Shown here piece after piece: positions 1-7,800 of a stretch of 54,674 bases of DNA. Numbering within the stretch: position 1 is the stretch's first letter; the number at the start of each line of letters is the position of its first letter. The position numbers and the translations under genes were made by a program. Under the pieces are notes generated by a model. It was not told where the DNA came from. It worked only from the letters and a program-made list of their open reading frames with translations, and searched no databases. This DNA is from Bacteroidales bacterium UBA1173 (GTDB lineage: Bacteria; Bacteroidota; Bacteroidia; Bacteroidales; F082): the NCBI GenBank assembly GCA_002311655.1, contig DBYZ01000018.1:14638-69311 (forward strand), in the 5' to 3' direction.

Positions 1-216
1 TTCGGTGAAATGGAGGTTTGGGCACTCGAGGCATTCGGTGCATCTAATGTCCTTCAGGAGATCTTGACAGTGAAGTCAGACGATGTCGTTGGTCGTGCCA
101 AGGCATACGAGGCTATCGTCAAGGGCGAGAACATGCCGACACCAGGTATACCAGAGTCATTCAATGTTTTGGTTCACGAATTACGCGGACTCGGACTTGA
201 GATTACGTTTGAATAA
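1..216 (+). CDS. rpoB: RNA polymerase beta subunit, C-terminal end (partial)
   Basis: This is the last 71 codons of rpoB, cut by the window's left edge and open in frame from base 1. The translation begins FGEMEVWALEAFGA, the conserved C-terminal block of bacterial RpoB that packs against beta-prime. It ends with a typical SFNVLVHELRGLGLEI segment. Only 26 bases separate its stop from rpoC, the usual rpoBC operon order. No start or upstream region is visible, so nothing can be said about its promoter. Confidence 0.95.
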   Translation, partial: FGEMEVWALEAFGASNVLQEILTVKSDDVVGRAKAYEAIVKGENMPTPGIPESFNVLVHELRGLGLEITFE

Positions 217-242
217 AAAAGCTCTTAATATTTTGTAAATCT

Positions 243-3200
243 ATGGCTTTAAATAAGAATAACACATTAAACAGCAACTTTTCAAAGATTACCATCAGCT
301 TGGCATCGCCGGAAAGCATTTCCGACCGTTCATACGGTGAGGTGTTGAAGCCGGAGACAATAAACTACCGCACCTACAAACCAGAGCGCGACGGTTTATT
401 CTGCGAGAGAATCTTTGGACCTGTGAAAGACTGGGAGTGCCACTGCGGTAAGTACAAACGTATCCGTTACAAGAACATCGTTTGCGACCGTTGCGGCGTG
501 GAAGTGACAGAGAAGAAAGTCAGACGTGAGCGTACAGGACACATCCAGTTGGTTGTGCCGGTGGCGCATATCTGGTATTTCCGTTCGCTTCCTAACAAAA
601 TTGGAGCTTTGCTTGGTATTCCGACCAAGAAACTCGACAGCATCATTTATTATGAGAGATACGTCGTGGTTCAGCCGGGTATCATGGCCGAACAAGGCAT
701 AAACAAACTTGACCTGCTTACAGAAGAGGAATATCTCGACATTTTGGAGAAGCTTCCTATTGAGAATCAGCATCTTCCGGCCGAAGATCCTAACAAGTTC
801 ATCGCCAAGATGGGTGCTGAGGCTATCTACGATTTGTTGGTTCAGATTGACCTTGAGAAAGAAGCCGGTGAACTTCGCGATAAGGCACACAAAGAGACAT
901 CACAGCAGCGTAAAGCCGATGCTTTGAAGCGTTTGCAGGTGTTTGAGGCATTCCGCGAGGCTAACAAGCACGTCGAGAACCGTCCAGAGTGGATGATTTT
1001 GAAGGTCATCCCTGTGACACCACCTGAGTTGAGACCATTGGTCCCGCTCGATGGCGGACGTTTCGCAACATCAGATTTGAACGACCTCTATCGTCGTGTC
1101 ATCATCCGTAACAACCGTCTTAAGAGACTCATCGAAATCAAGGCTCCAGACGTGATTATGCGTAATGAGAAACGTATGCTTCAGGAAGCTGTTGACTCAT
1201 TGCTCGACAACTCACGTAAGTCAAGTGCCGTGAAGACTGACTCTAACCGTCCGCTTAAGTCATTGAGCGACAGCTTGAAAGGTAAGCAGGGACGTTTCCG
1301 TCAGAACTTGCTCGGTAAACGTGTTGACTACTCAGGCCGTTCGGTTATCGTGGTCGGTCCGGATTTGAACATGAACGAATGCGGTCTTCCAAAGGATATG
1401 GCAGCTGAGCTTTACAAACCATTTGTCATCCGTAAGATGATTGAAAGAGGTATTGTGAAGACAGTGAAGTCGGCAAAGAAGATTGTCGACAGAAAAGACC
1501 CGGTCGTGTGGGATATCCTTGAGAATATCTTGAAGGGACACCCGATTCTGTTGAACCGTGCTCCTACATTGCACCGTCTTGGTATCCAGGCCTTCCAGCC
1601 TAAGTTGGTTGAGGGTAAGGCTATCCGTCTGCACCCATTGGTATGTACAGCTTTCAACGCTGACTTCGATGGTGACCAGATGGCTGTGCACTTGCCACTC
1701 GGCAACGCGGCAATTTTGGAAGCCCAGATTCTGATGCTCGCATCACACAACATCCTTAACCCTGCCAATGGAGCTCCTATCACGGTGCCTTCGCAAGACA
1801 TGGTTTTGGGTCTGTATTATATCACAAAACCACGTAAGAGCACTCCAGACCATATCGTCAAGGGTGAAGGCAAGAAATTCTATTCAGCAGAAGAGGTTAT
1901 CATTGCCTACAACGAGAAGAAAGTCGATATGCACGCCATCATCTACGTTAAGGTGCCGGTCCGCAAGGAAGACGGCTCAATCGTTGAGGAGATGGTGGAG
2001 ACAACAGTCGGTCGTGTCAAGTTCAACCAGGTTGTTCCTGCAGGATTTGGCTACATCAACCGTCTGTTAAACAAGAAGGCCTTGCGTGACATCATCGGTG
2101 AGATGGTGAAACTCCTTGGTACAGCTGTGACAACCAAGTTCTTGGACGATATCAAGAACATGGGTTACTACATGGCTTACAAAGGCGGTTTGTCGTTCAA
2201 CCTCGGCAACGTTTTGATTCCTTCTGTTAAGGAAGAGTTGATCCGTCAGGCCAATGAGGAAGTGAACGCCATCCGTGAGGAATACAACATGGGTTTCATC
2301 ACAGGCAACGAACGTTACAACAAGATTATCGATATTTGGGGTCACGTCGTCACCAAGTTGACCGACGAGGTTATGAAGCTGTTGCCTCAGGACGACCAGG
2401 GATTCAACCCAGTTTACATGATGTTGGATTCAGGAGCTCGTGGTAGTAAGGAGCAGATTCGTCAGCTTTGCGGTATGAGAGGTTTGATGGCAAAACCACA
2501 GAAATCGACAGCAGCCGGTGGCGCCGAGATTATCGAGAACCCAATTCTTTCGAACTTCAAGGAAGGTTTGTCAGTGTTGGAGTACTTCATCTCAACTCAC
2601 GGTGCTCGTAAAGGTTTGGCCGATACCGCTTTGAAGACCGCTGACGCTGGTTATTTGACCCGTCGTCTCGTGGACGTCGCTCACGATGTTATCATCACTG
2701 AGAAAGACTGCGGCACATTGAGAGGTTTGTCAATCGGTGCTTTGAAACGTGGTAAGGAAATCGTCGAGTCATTGTACGACCGTATCCTCGGCCGTGTGGC
2801 TTTGCACGACATCTTCCACCCACAGACAGGCGAGTTGCTTTGCAACGGTGGCGCTGAGATCACTGAAGACATCGCGAAGAAGATTTGCGATTCACCATTG
2901 AAGGATCAGACCATTGAGATCCGTTCCGTGTTGACTTGCGAGTCGAAGAAGGGCGTCTGCGCCAACTGCTACGGACGTAACCTTTCATCAGGCAAGCTCG
3001 TTCAGCGTGGTGAGGCTGTCGGTGTTATCGCTGCACAGTCAATCGGTGAGCCTGGTACACAGTTGACCTTGCGTACATTCCACCAAGGTGGTACAGCGTC
3101 AAGCACATCAGAAGACTCAATGATTAAGGCTGATTACAGCGGCAAGATGATTATCAACGACTTACGTGCTGTTGACTATGTCGATAAGGACAACAACAAG

Positions 3201-4544
3201 TATCAGGTCGTGGTGAGCCGTGCATCTGAGATGAAGATTTTGGACCACAACACAGGTGTGGCTCTCGTTACAGAGAACATCCCTTACGGTTCGAAGTTGT
3301 ACATCCCGGCAGGCAGCGACGTCAACCAAGGCGATATCATCTGCGAATGGGATAAATATAACTCACTCATCATTTCTGAGCATGACGGTAAGGCACGTTT
3401 CGACAACATCGTTGAAAACGTCACATTCCGTAATGAGTCAGATGAGCAGACAGGTTACAACGAGCGCGTCATCATTGAAGGCCGTAAGTTCTCGAAGAAC
3501 CCGTCAATTTCAATTGTTGACAAGTCTGGCGAGGTCATCAAGTCATACGACTTACCTGTTGGCGCACACGTCATGGTTGAGGACGGCGACAAGATTCATG
3601 CTGGTGACATCCTGACCAAGAAGCCACGTGCTACTGGAGGTTTGGGCGATATCACCGGTGGTCTTCCACGTGTTACAGAGTTGTTTGAGGCACGTAACTC
3701 TTCAGAACCGGCTATCATCTCTGAGATTGACGGTGAGGTCTCGTTCGAGAAGAAGCTCGTGCGTGGTAACCGTGTGTTGGTTGTCACATCGAAGACAGGC
3801 GAGGTGAAGAAGTACCTCATCCCGACAACGAAAGAGGTTCTCGCTTCAGAAAACGACTATGTGAAAGCCGGTCAGCCATTGTCGGAAGGTGCTATCACAC
3901 CAGCCAACATCTTGGCTATCGAAGGCCCAATGAAGGTTCAGGAATACATCGTGAACAACGTTCAGGAGGTGTACCGTTCACAAGGTGTGACCATCAACGG
4001 TAAGCACTTTGAGGTTATCGTCCGTCAGATGATGCGTAAGGTTGAAATCGACGATCCGGGCGATACAAGATACCTCGAGGGCGAGCTTGTCAGCAAGATT
4101 ACGTTCCAGGAGACTAACGACGACATCTTCGGAAAGGTCGTTGTTACAGATCCGGGTGATTCAGATACATTGTTTGTTGGTCAGATTATCTCGGCAAGAA
4201 GACTGCGTGACGAGAATTCATCATTGAAGCGTCGCGACCAGAAGCTCGTCGAGGCACGTGACGCGAAACCTGCTACGGCACACCAGGTGCTTCAGGGTAT
4301 CACACGCGCCGCTTTGCAGACCGACAGCTTTATCTCGGCCGCTTCATTCCAGGAGACAACGAAGGTTTTGACACAGGCTGCTATCAGCGCCAAGACCGAT
4401 TATCTCGAGGGTATGAAGGAGAACGTCATCGTGGGTCACAAGATCCCAGCAGGTACAGGTTTGCGCGAATACGACGATTTGATTGTCGGTTCGAAAGAAG
4501 ACCTGCAGCCTGAAGAGGTTGTCGCAGAACCTGTTGAGGCGTAA
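243..4544 (+). CDS. rpoC: RNA polymerase beta-prime subunit
   Basis: Catalytic subunit of DNA-directed RNA polymerase, 1433 residues and the normal Bacteroidota length. Visible landmarks are the N-terminal zinc-binding cluster (CHCG near residue 66, then CDRCG), the invariant magnesium-binding NADFDGDQM near residue 472, the second zinc site (CGTLRG near 820 with CANC near 908), and the trigger-loop region GEPGTQLTLRTFHQGG. It follows rpoB by 26 bases with no terminator between, so the two are co-transcribed. No Shine-Dalgarno sequence precedes the ATG, normal for this phylum. Several antisense open frames inside it are codon-bias shadows. Confidence 0.99.
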   Translation: MALNKNNTLNSNFSKITISLASPESISDRSYGEVLKPETINYRTYKPERDGLFCERIFGPVKDWECHCGKYKRIRYKNIVCDRCGVEVTEKKVRRERTGHIQLVVPVAHIWYFRSLPNKIGALLGIPTKKLDSIIYYERYVVVQPGIMAEQGINKLDLLTEEEYLDILEKLPIENQHLPAEDPNKFIAKMGAEAIYDLLVQIDLEKEAGELRDKAHKETSQQRKADALKRLQVFEAFREANKHVENRPEWMILKVIPVTPPELRPLVPLDGGRFATSDLNDLYRRVIIRNNRLKRLIEIKAPDVIMRNEKRMLQEAVDSLLDNSRKSSAVKTDSNRPLKSLSDSLKGKQGRFRQNLLGKRVDYSGRSVIVVGPDLNMNECGLPKDMAAELYKPFVIRKMIERGIVKTVKSAKKIVDRKDPVVWDILENILKGHPILLNRAPTLHRLGIQAFQPKLVEGKAIRLHPLVCTAFNADFDGDQMAVHLPLGNAAILEAQILMLASHNILNPANGAPITVPSQDMVLGLYYITKPRKSTPDHIVKGEGKKFYSAEEVIIAYNEKKVDMHAIIYVKVPVRKEDGSIVEEMVETTVGRVKFNQVVPAGFGYINRLLNKKALRDIIGEMVKLLGTAVTTKFLDDIKNMGYYMAYKGGLSFNLGNVLIPSVKEELIRQANEEVNAIREEYNMGFITGNERYNKIIDIWGHVVTKLTDEVMKLLPQDDQGFNPVYMMLDSGARGSKEQIRQLCGMRGLMAKPQKSTAAGGAEIIENPILSNFKEGLSVLEYFISTHGARKGLADTALKTADAGYLTRRLVDVAHDVIITEKDCGTLRGLSIGALKRGKEIVESLYDRILGRVALHDIFHPQTGELLCNGGAEITEDIAKKICDSPLKDQTIEIRSVLTCESKKGVCANCYGRNLSSGKLVQRGEAVGVIAAQSIGEPGTQLTLRTFHQGGTASSTSEDSMIKADYSGKMIINDLRAVDYVDKDNNKYQVVVSRASEMKILDHNTGVALVTENIPYGSKLYIPAGSDVNQGDIICEWDKYNSLIISEHDGKARFDNIVENVTFRNESDEQTGYNERVIIEGRKFSKNPSISIVDKSGEVIKSYDLPVGAHVMVEDGDKIHAGDILTKKPRATGGLGDITGGLPRVTELFEARNSSEPAIISEIDGEVSFEKKLVRGNRVLVVTSKTGEVKKYLIPTTKEVLASENDYVKAGQPLSEGAITPANILAIEGPMKVQEYIVNNVQEVYRSQGVTINGKHFEVIVRQMMRKVEIDDPGDTRYLEGELVSKITFQETNDDIFGKVVVTDPGDSDTLFVGQIISARRLRDENSSLKRRDQKLVEARDAKPATAHQVLQGITRAALQTDSFISAASFQETTKVLTQAAISAKTDYLEGMKENVIVGHKIPAGTGLREYDDLIVGSKEDLQPEEVVAEPVEA

Positions 4545-4546
4545 GA

Positions 4547-4581
4547 GACTTTAGACTTTAGTCTTTAGACCTTAGATATTA
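4547..4581. repeat. degenerate heptad repeat downstream of rpoC
   Basis: Five head-to-tail 7-mers follow the rpoC stop: GACTTTA, GACTTTA, GTCTTTA, GACCTTA, GATATTA. All end in TTA. They abut the palindrome at 4582-4610. The same 7-base periodicity, with a different word (TCAAACT), occurs at three other intergenic sites in this window. No function can be read from the sequence. Confidence 0.6.
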
Positions 4582-4613
4582 GTAGAGACGCCACAATGTG
4601 ACGTCTCTACATT
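4582..4613. terminator. palindrome / probable terminator after rpoC
   Basis: GTAGAGACG (4582-4590) pairs perfectly with CGTCTCTAC (4602-4610), and inner CAC/GTG bases extend the symmetry. A short T-rich tract (ATTTT) follows. It fits an intrinsic terminator or attenuator between rpoC and the DUF3467 gene. The TAGAGACG...CGTCTCTA word also resembles dispersed palindromic repeats common in Bacteroidota intergenic DNA, so it may be a repeat copy doing a terminator's job. Confidence 0.6.
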
Positions 4614-4646
4614 TTAAAAATGAATTGTAAAATAAATGATAACATT

Positions 4647-4952
4647 ATGGAAAACAACAACAAGAAACAATTGAATATCGATCTTCCGGAGGCTGTTGCC
4701 GACGGCGTTTATTCAAATTTGGCTATCATCAGCCATTCACCTACTGAGTTTGTTATTGATTTCGCACAGATTGCACCGGCTATGCAGAAGGCAAAGGTGC
4801 GCTCAAGAGTTATCATGACACCTCAGAATGTCAAGAGGCTTTACAGGGCTTTGGCTGAGAATTTGCAGAAATACGAACAGAATTTCGGTCCTATCAAGGA
4901 TGTCAACGACACTGTGGCTCCGTTTACCATGGGGTCAGCAGGAGAGGCATAA
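4647..4952 (+). CDS. DUF3467 domain protein
   Basis: Small soluble protein of 101 residues matching the DUF3467 pattern: an ADGVYSNLAIISHSPTEFVIDF segment starting near residue 16, then VRSRVIMTPQNVKRL and a C-terminal LAENLQKYEQNFG helix. The molecular function of this family is unknown. I chose the ATG at 4647 (MENNNKKQLN) over the in-frame ATG at 4620, because the family normally begins with a short polar tail just before the conserved block. It lies downstream of rpoC behind a palindrome and is closed by a strong terminator starting two bases after its stop. Confidence 0.85.
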   Translation: MENNNKKQLNIDLPEAVADGVYSNLAIISHSPTEFVIDFAQIAPAMQKAKVRSRVIMTPQNVKRLYRALAENLQKYEQNFGPIKDVNDTVAPFTMGSAGEA

Positions 4953-4953
4953 T

Positions 4954-4983
4954 AAAAAAGCCTGCCGAAAGGCAGGCTTTTTT
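4954..4983. terminator. strong bidirectional intrinsic terminator
   Basis: A-run plus GCCTGCC (4960-4966), GAAA tetraloop (4967-4970), then GGCAGGC plus a T-run (4971-4983). The stem is perfect and flanked by A6 on the left and T6 on the right, so it can terminate both strands. It sits exactly between the convergent DUF3467 gene and pyrI. Confidence 0.95.
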
Positions 4984-4985
4984 GT

Positions 4986-5453
4986 TTATATAAACTCCAG
5001 TTTGTCTTGAGTCGTGTTCTTTTCGCAGTAGTGGCAGTGGAGTTTGATGTTGCCTTCAGCATCTTTTATCACCGTGAACTTGGTCGGAACGTCGTGTTCC
5101 TTGTTGGTGACGCAGTTAGGGTTGAAGCATTTCACAATGTGTTCGATGCGATCAGGAAGAGTAACTGTTTGTTTCTTGATAACTTCAAAATCTTTGATTT
5201 CGATGATTGAAGCGGTAGGAGCCACGAGGCCGATTTTGTTGTAGTCTTCAGGTGCGAAATACTTGTTGGAAACCTTAATAAAGCCTTTCTTTCCGTATTT
5301 CTTGCTTTCGACGTTGGTGCCGAAATACACTGGGGTGCTGACTTTTTCGAGACCCAGAATCTTAACGACTTGGAACACTTTGTCGGCAGGGATATGGTCT
5401 ATTACTGTGCCATTTTCGATGGCTGACACAACTAATTCTTTTCTCTTTTCCAT
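4986..5453 (-). CDS. pyrI: aspartate carbamoyltransferase regulatory subunit
   Basis: Regulatory chain of aspartate transcarbamoylase, 155 residues and the normal length. The N-terminal allosteric domain contains ENGTVIDHIPADKVFQVVKILGL. The C-terminal zinc domain has the four cysteines (CFNPNC near residue 109 and CHYC near 140) that bind the structural zinc and contact the catalytic chain. It lies 11 bases downstream of pyrB and is transcribed with it. PyrB plus PyrI implies a class-B type holoenzyme subject to nucleotide feedback. Confidence 0.97.
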   Translation of the reverse strand: MEKRKELVVSAIENGTVIDHIPADKVFQVVKILGLEKVSTPVYFGTNVESKKYGKKGFIKVSNKYFAPEDYNKIGLVAPTASIIEIKDFEVIKKQTVTLPDRIEHIVKCFNPNCVTNKEHDVPTKFTVIKDAEGNIKLHCHYCEKNTTQDKLEFI

Positions 5454-5464
5454 AATTCTGATTT

Positions 5465-6385
5465 TTATTTAAGTCCTAAGATTGTTGCAATAAGAGCTTC
5501 GCGGGCGTAAACGCCGTTTTGGGCCTGTTGGAAGTAGTAAGCCTTCGGGTTGCTGTCGACATCCACATGGATTTCGTTGACGCGTGGAAGCGGGTGCAGC
5601 ACGCGGCAGTTAGGCTTGGCTGCATCGAGCATTGCGTTGCGCAATACGTAGGAATTTTTCACTTTTTCGTATTCCTCAGGATCTGGGAAGCGTTCGCGCT
5701 GGATACGTGTCATGTAGATGATATCTGAGTGCGGGATGGCTTCTTCGAGTTCTGTATATTGATGATATTCAAGGTGTTTGTCTTTGATATGCTGTTTTAC
5801 CACGCTTGGCAGCTTGAGCTCGACAGGTGATACGAGGTTGAATTTTGCGTTGAAGTTGCACATTGCTTCAACCAAGCTATGAACTGTGCGGCCGTATTTG
5901 AGGTCACCCACGAGAGTTATCTCGAGGTTTTCGAGAGTGCCCTGTGTTTTGCGGATGCTATAGAGGTCGAGCATACATTGAGTAGGGTGCTGGTTGGCAC
6001 CGTCGCCTGCGTTGATTACCGGCACTTTAGACACTTCCGATGCGAAGCGTGCCGAGCCTTCGATAGGGTTGCGCATAACGATGAGGTCGGCGTATGATGC
6101 CACCATGGTGATTGTGTCGGCGAGTGACTCGCCTTTCTGTACGCTGGTGCCGGCTGTGCTGCTGAATCCGATAACGTTGCCGCCGAGCAGCTGGATGGCG
6201 GTTTCAAAACTAAGACGTGTACGTGTTGAAGGCTCGAAGAAGAGCGATGCGATGATACGTCCGTTGAGGAGGTTTTGGTGCGGGTTGCGCTCGAAATCTT
6301 CAGCAATATCGAGAACATGGCAGATTTCCTCAGGAGTGTAGTCGCTGATGGATATCAGGCTACGATTTTTCAAGGAGATAGACAT
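5465..6385 (-). CDS. pyrB: aspartate carbamoyltransferase catalytic subunit
   Basis: Catalyses carbamoyl phosphate plus aspartate to N-carbamoyl-aspartate, the committed step of pyrimidine synthesis. At 306 residues it is full length. Family signatures are FEPSTRTRLSFE (carbamoyl-phosphate loop, about residue 50), QHPTQ near 133 and HPLPR near 265. It is the first gene of pyrBI. A good promoter, with TTG 19 bases upstream of TATTTTTG on the minus strand, lies about 30 bases before the start. No pyrimidine attenuator could be recognised in the short leader. Confidence 0.98.
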   Translation of the reverse strand: MSISLKNRSLISISDYTPEEICHVLDIAEDFERNPHQNLLNGRIIASLFFEPSTRTRLSFETAIQLLGGNVIGFSSTAGTSVQKGESLADTITMVASYADLIVMRNPIEGSARFASEVSKVPVINAGDGANQHPTQCMLDLYSIRKTQGTLENLEITLVGDLKYGRTVHSLVEAMCNFNAKFNLVSPVELKLPSVVKQHIKDKHLEYHQYTELEEAIPHSDIIYMTRIQRERFPDPEEYEKVKNSYVLRNAMLDAAKPNCRVLHPLPRVNEIHVDVDSNPKAYYFQQAQNGVYAREALIATILGLK

Positions 6386-6416
6386 TGTGGTAAAGATTAA
6401 TTTGATTATCGGAATG

Positions 6417-6446
6417 CAAAAATACGATAAATTTTTTAGATGTCAA
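6417..6446 (-). promoter_or_regulatory. promoter of pyrBI
   Basis: On the minus strand TATTTTTG (complement of 6417-6424) is the Bacteroidota -7 box, and TTG (complement of 6444-6446) lies 19 bases upstream as the -33 element. Both spacing and sequence match the consensus. The predicted start of transcription is about 25 bases before the pyrB ATG. Confidence 0.8.
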
Positions 6447-6524
6447 GAAAAAATATGCAAAATATTTTTTACAAAATATGCAGCCAAATGAATGAAATCT
6501 TAATAATTTTTAAGAAAAAAGTTC

Positions 6525-6555
6525 TTGACATGTAAGAAAAATCGCTATATTTTTG
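6525..6555 (+). promoter_or_regulatory. promoter of the RHS accessory block
   Basis: TTG at 6525-6527 is followed after 20 bases by TATTTTTG at 6548-6555, an almost ideal Bacteroidota sigma-70-type promoter. It points into the lipoprotein-to-RHS cluster and leaves a leader of roughly 145 bases before the first gene, long for this window. Confidence 0.8.
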
Positions 6556-6565
6556 TAGCGCAAAG

Positions 6566-6643
6566 ATGAATGTAATTTATGAAACAAGTCGTTTTAAAAA
6601 TGGTTCTTTAAAGTCTGCGGTTTAGGCACAAATAACCGCAGAC
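6566..6643 (+). promoter_or_regulatory. structured leader with short ORFs and a hairpin
   Basis: The leader between the promoter and the lipoprotein gene contains a perfect 10-bp inverted repeat, GTCTGCGGTT (6613-6622) and AACCGCAGAC (6634-6643), with an 11-base loop. Two overlapping tiny ORFs run into it: 6566-6625 (19 codons, stop in the loop) and 6579-6611 (10 codons, stop one base before the stem). The rest of this 319-base gene-free stretch (6386-6704) is AT-rich and shows only the two divergent promoters. Whether the hairpin regulates anything is unknown. Confidence 0.5.
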
Positions 6644-6704
6644 GACGACCAATTAATGTTTTTTGTGCAGATGAAAAATATTTTATTAATTAAAAATCGT
6701 GTTT

Positions 6705-7784
6705 ATGAAACGTAAGAGATTTAAGGGGATTACATTGATAGCGCTTATGGCGATTTGCGCTGTAGTGTATTTTGAGGCGTGTAAAAAAGAAATTATTACA
6801 CCTATTAATAATAAAGCTTGTCCGGAAATCGTCAATCCAGAGTATACTGATCAGGCTAAAGCCATGGTTAAACGAGTCAATAGATTTAAAAGCCAACTAA
6901 TTGATAAAGAGAATGTTATGCGCAGTGGACTTTGTGTTCCTGTTGACAGCGTGATATGGGATGTTGAGGCATTATTCAATGCGGAGTACACCTGTTCGGA
7001 GAATAAATATCTGGAGACGGTGAAACAGGAGCTGGAGTTTGTTGTTAATGTCAACGAAAACAATGAAGTGCCATTTGGTGATGTCGCTGATTTATATGAA
7101 AATATCACGGAATCTGTTCGACAGTTGTATTCCAATGATGGTATCAATTATGATAAATCGTTGAAGGCTGTGGTGGTTGATAAAGGAAATGTTGATGGTA
7201 ATATTGTGAGTATCAATGTTTTTGTCGTATCTGGCAGAGTTGATAGCGCCAATTCGTTGAAAGATCCTGTGCAAGGACCGTTTGGACCAGGCGACTGCTG
7301 GTATTTTGGAGAATATGGCGGTACGTGCGATGATCCGTCAATTTTCGGTGACGCAGCTGAGATTATTGAGGACACAATTAATTATTATTATGGAAACACG
7401 AGTGTGCCTCAGTCAGGGTTCAGGAATATGAATTTCGGCATGTTGAGAGTTTCACTTGAAGGTAATGAATACGTGGATTCGAACGGAGAGCCATATATTT
7501 ATTTTTATGGCATGGATGAAGAACCACCGGTATATTTGAATTATGAGATGCTCAATTATTATTATACCAGAGAACTGGAAGTCTTGTTGCATTTGTTACC
7601 TTCGGATCTGATAAATCAAGAGATGATGCCAGATGTCCCTGCATTTATTGAGGTTGATATTTCGGGAATGTTGGGTTATGTCAATAATGGCAGTTATTTC
7701 CATCATAAAAACTATGTCATTTATGGGCATAAATATCCAGTTCCTGAGCAGGAATTACCGCCATTAAGGGATTTGTTGAATTAA
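6705..7784 (+). CDS. hypothetical secreted lipoprotein
   Basis: A 359-residue protein I do not recognise. The N-terminus is basic (MKRKRFKG), then a hydrophobic segment (ITLIALMAICAVVYFEAC) ends in a cysteine near residue 26, which reads as a lipoprotein signal. The mature part is acidic and rich in Tyr, Asn and Glu, with a distinctive run of tyrosines (NYEMLNYYYTREL) and a C-terminal PVPEQELPPLRD tail. I prefer the ATG at 6705 to the GTG at 6699. It is first in the AT-rich RHS block and 16 bases ahead of a T9SS cargo gene. Function unknown, probably a cell-surface component. Confidence 0.7.
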   Translation: MKRKRFKGITLIALMAICAVVYFEACKKEIITPINNKACPEIVNPEYTDQAKAMVKRVNRFKSQLIDKENVMRSGLCVPVDSVIWDVEALFNAEYTCSENKYLETVKQELEFVVNVNENNEVPFGDVADLYENITESVRQLYSNDGINYDKSLKAVVVDKGNVDGNIVSINVFVVSGRVDSANSLKDPVQGPFGPGDCWYFGEYGGTCDDPSIFGDAAEIIEDTINYYYGNTSVPQSGFRNMNFGMLRVSLEGNEYVDSNGEPYIYFYGMDEEPPVYLNYEMLNYYYTRELEVLLHLLPSDLINQEMMPDVPAFIEVDISGMLGYVNNGSYFHHKNYVIYGHKYPVPEQELPPLRDLLN

Positions 7785-7800
7785 AACTTTTATAGTCATC

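Noticed and set aside
396..890. 164-codon antisense open frame inside rpoC, and many similar frames opposite or inside other genes
   Set aside because: Composition and length fit codon-bias shadows of conserved genes; no promoter, signal or family motif supports them.
6613..6643. tRNA or other classical RNA gene in the pyrB-lipoprotein gap
   Set aside because: Only one stem-loop is present; there is no cloverleaf and no CCA end.
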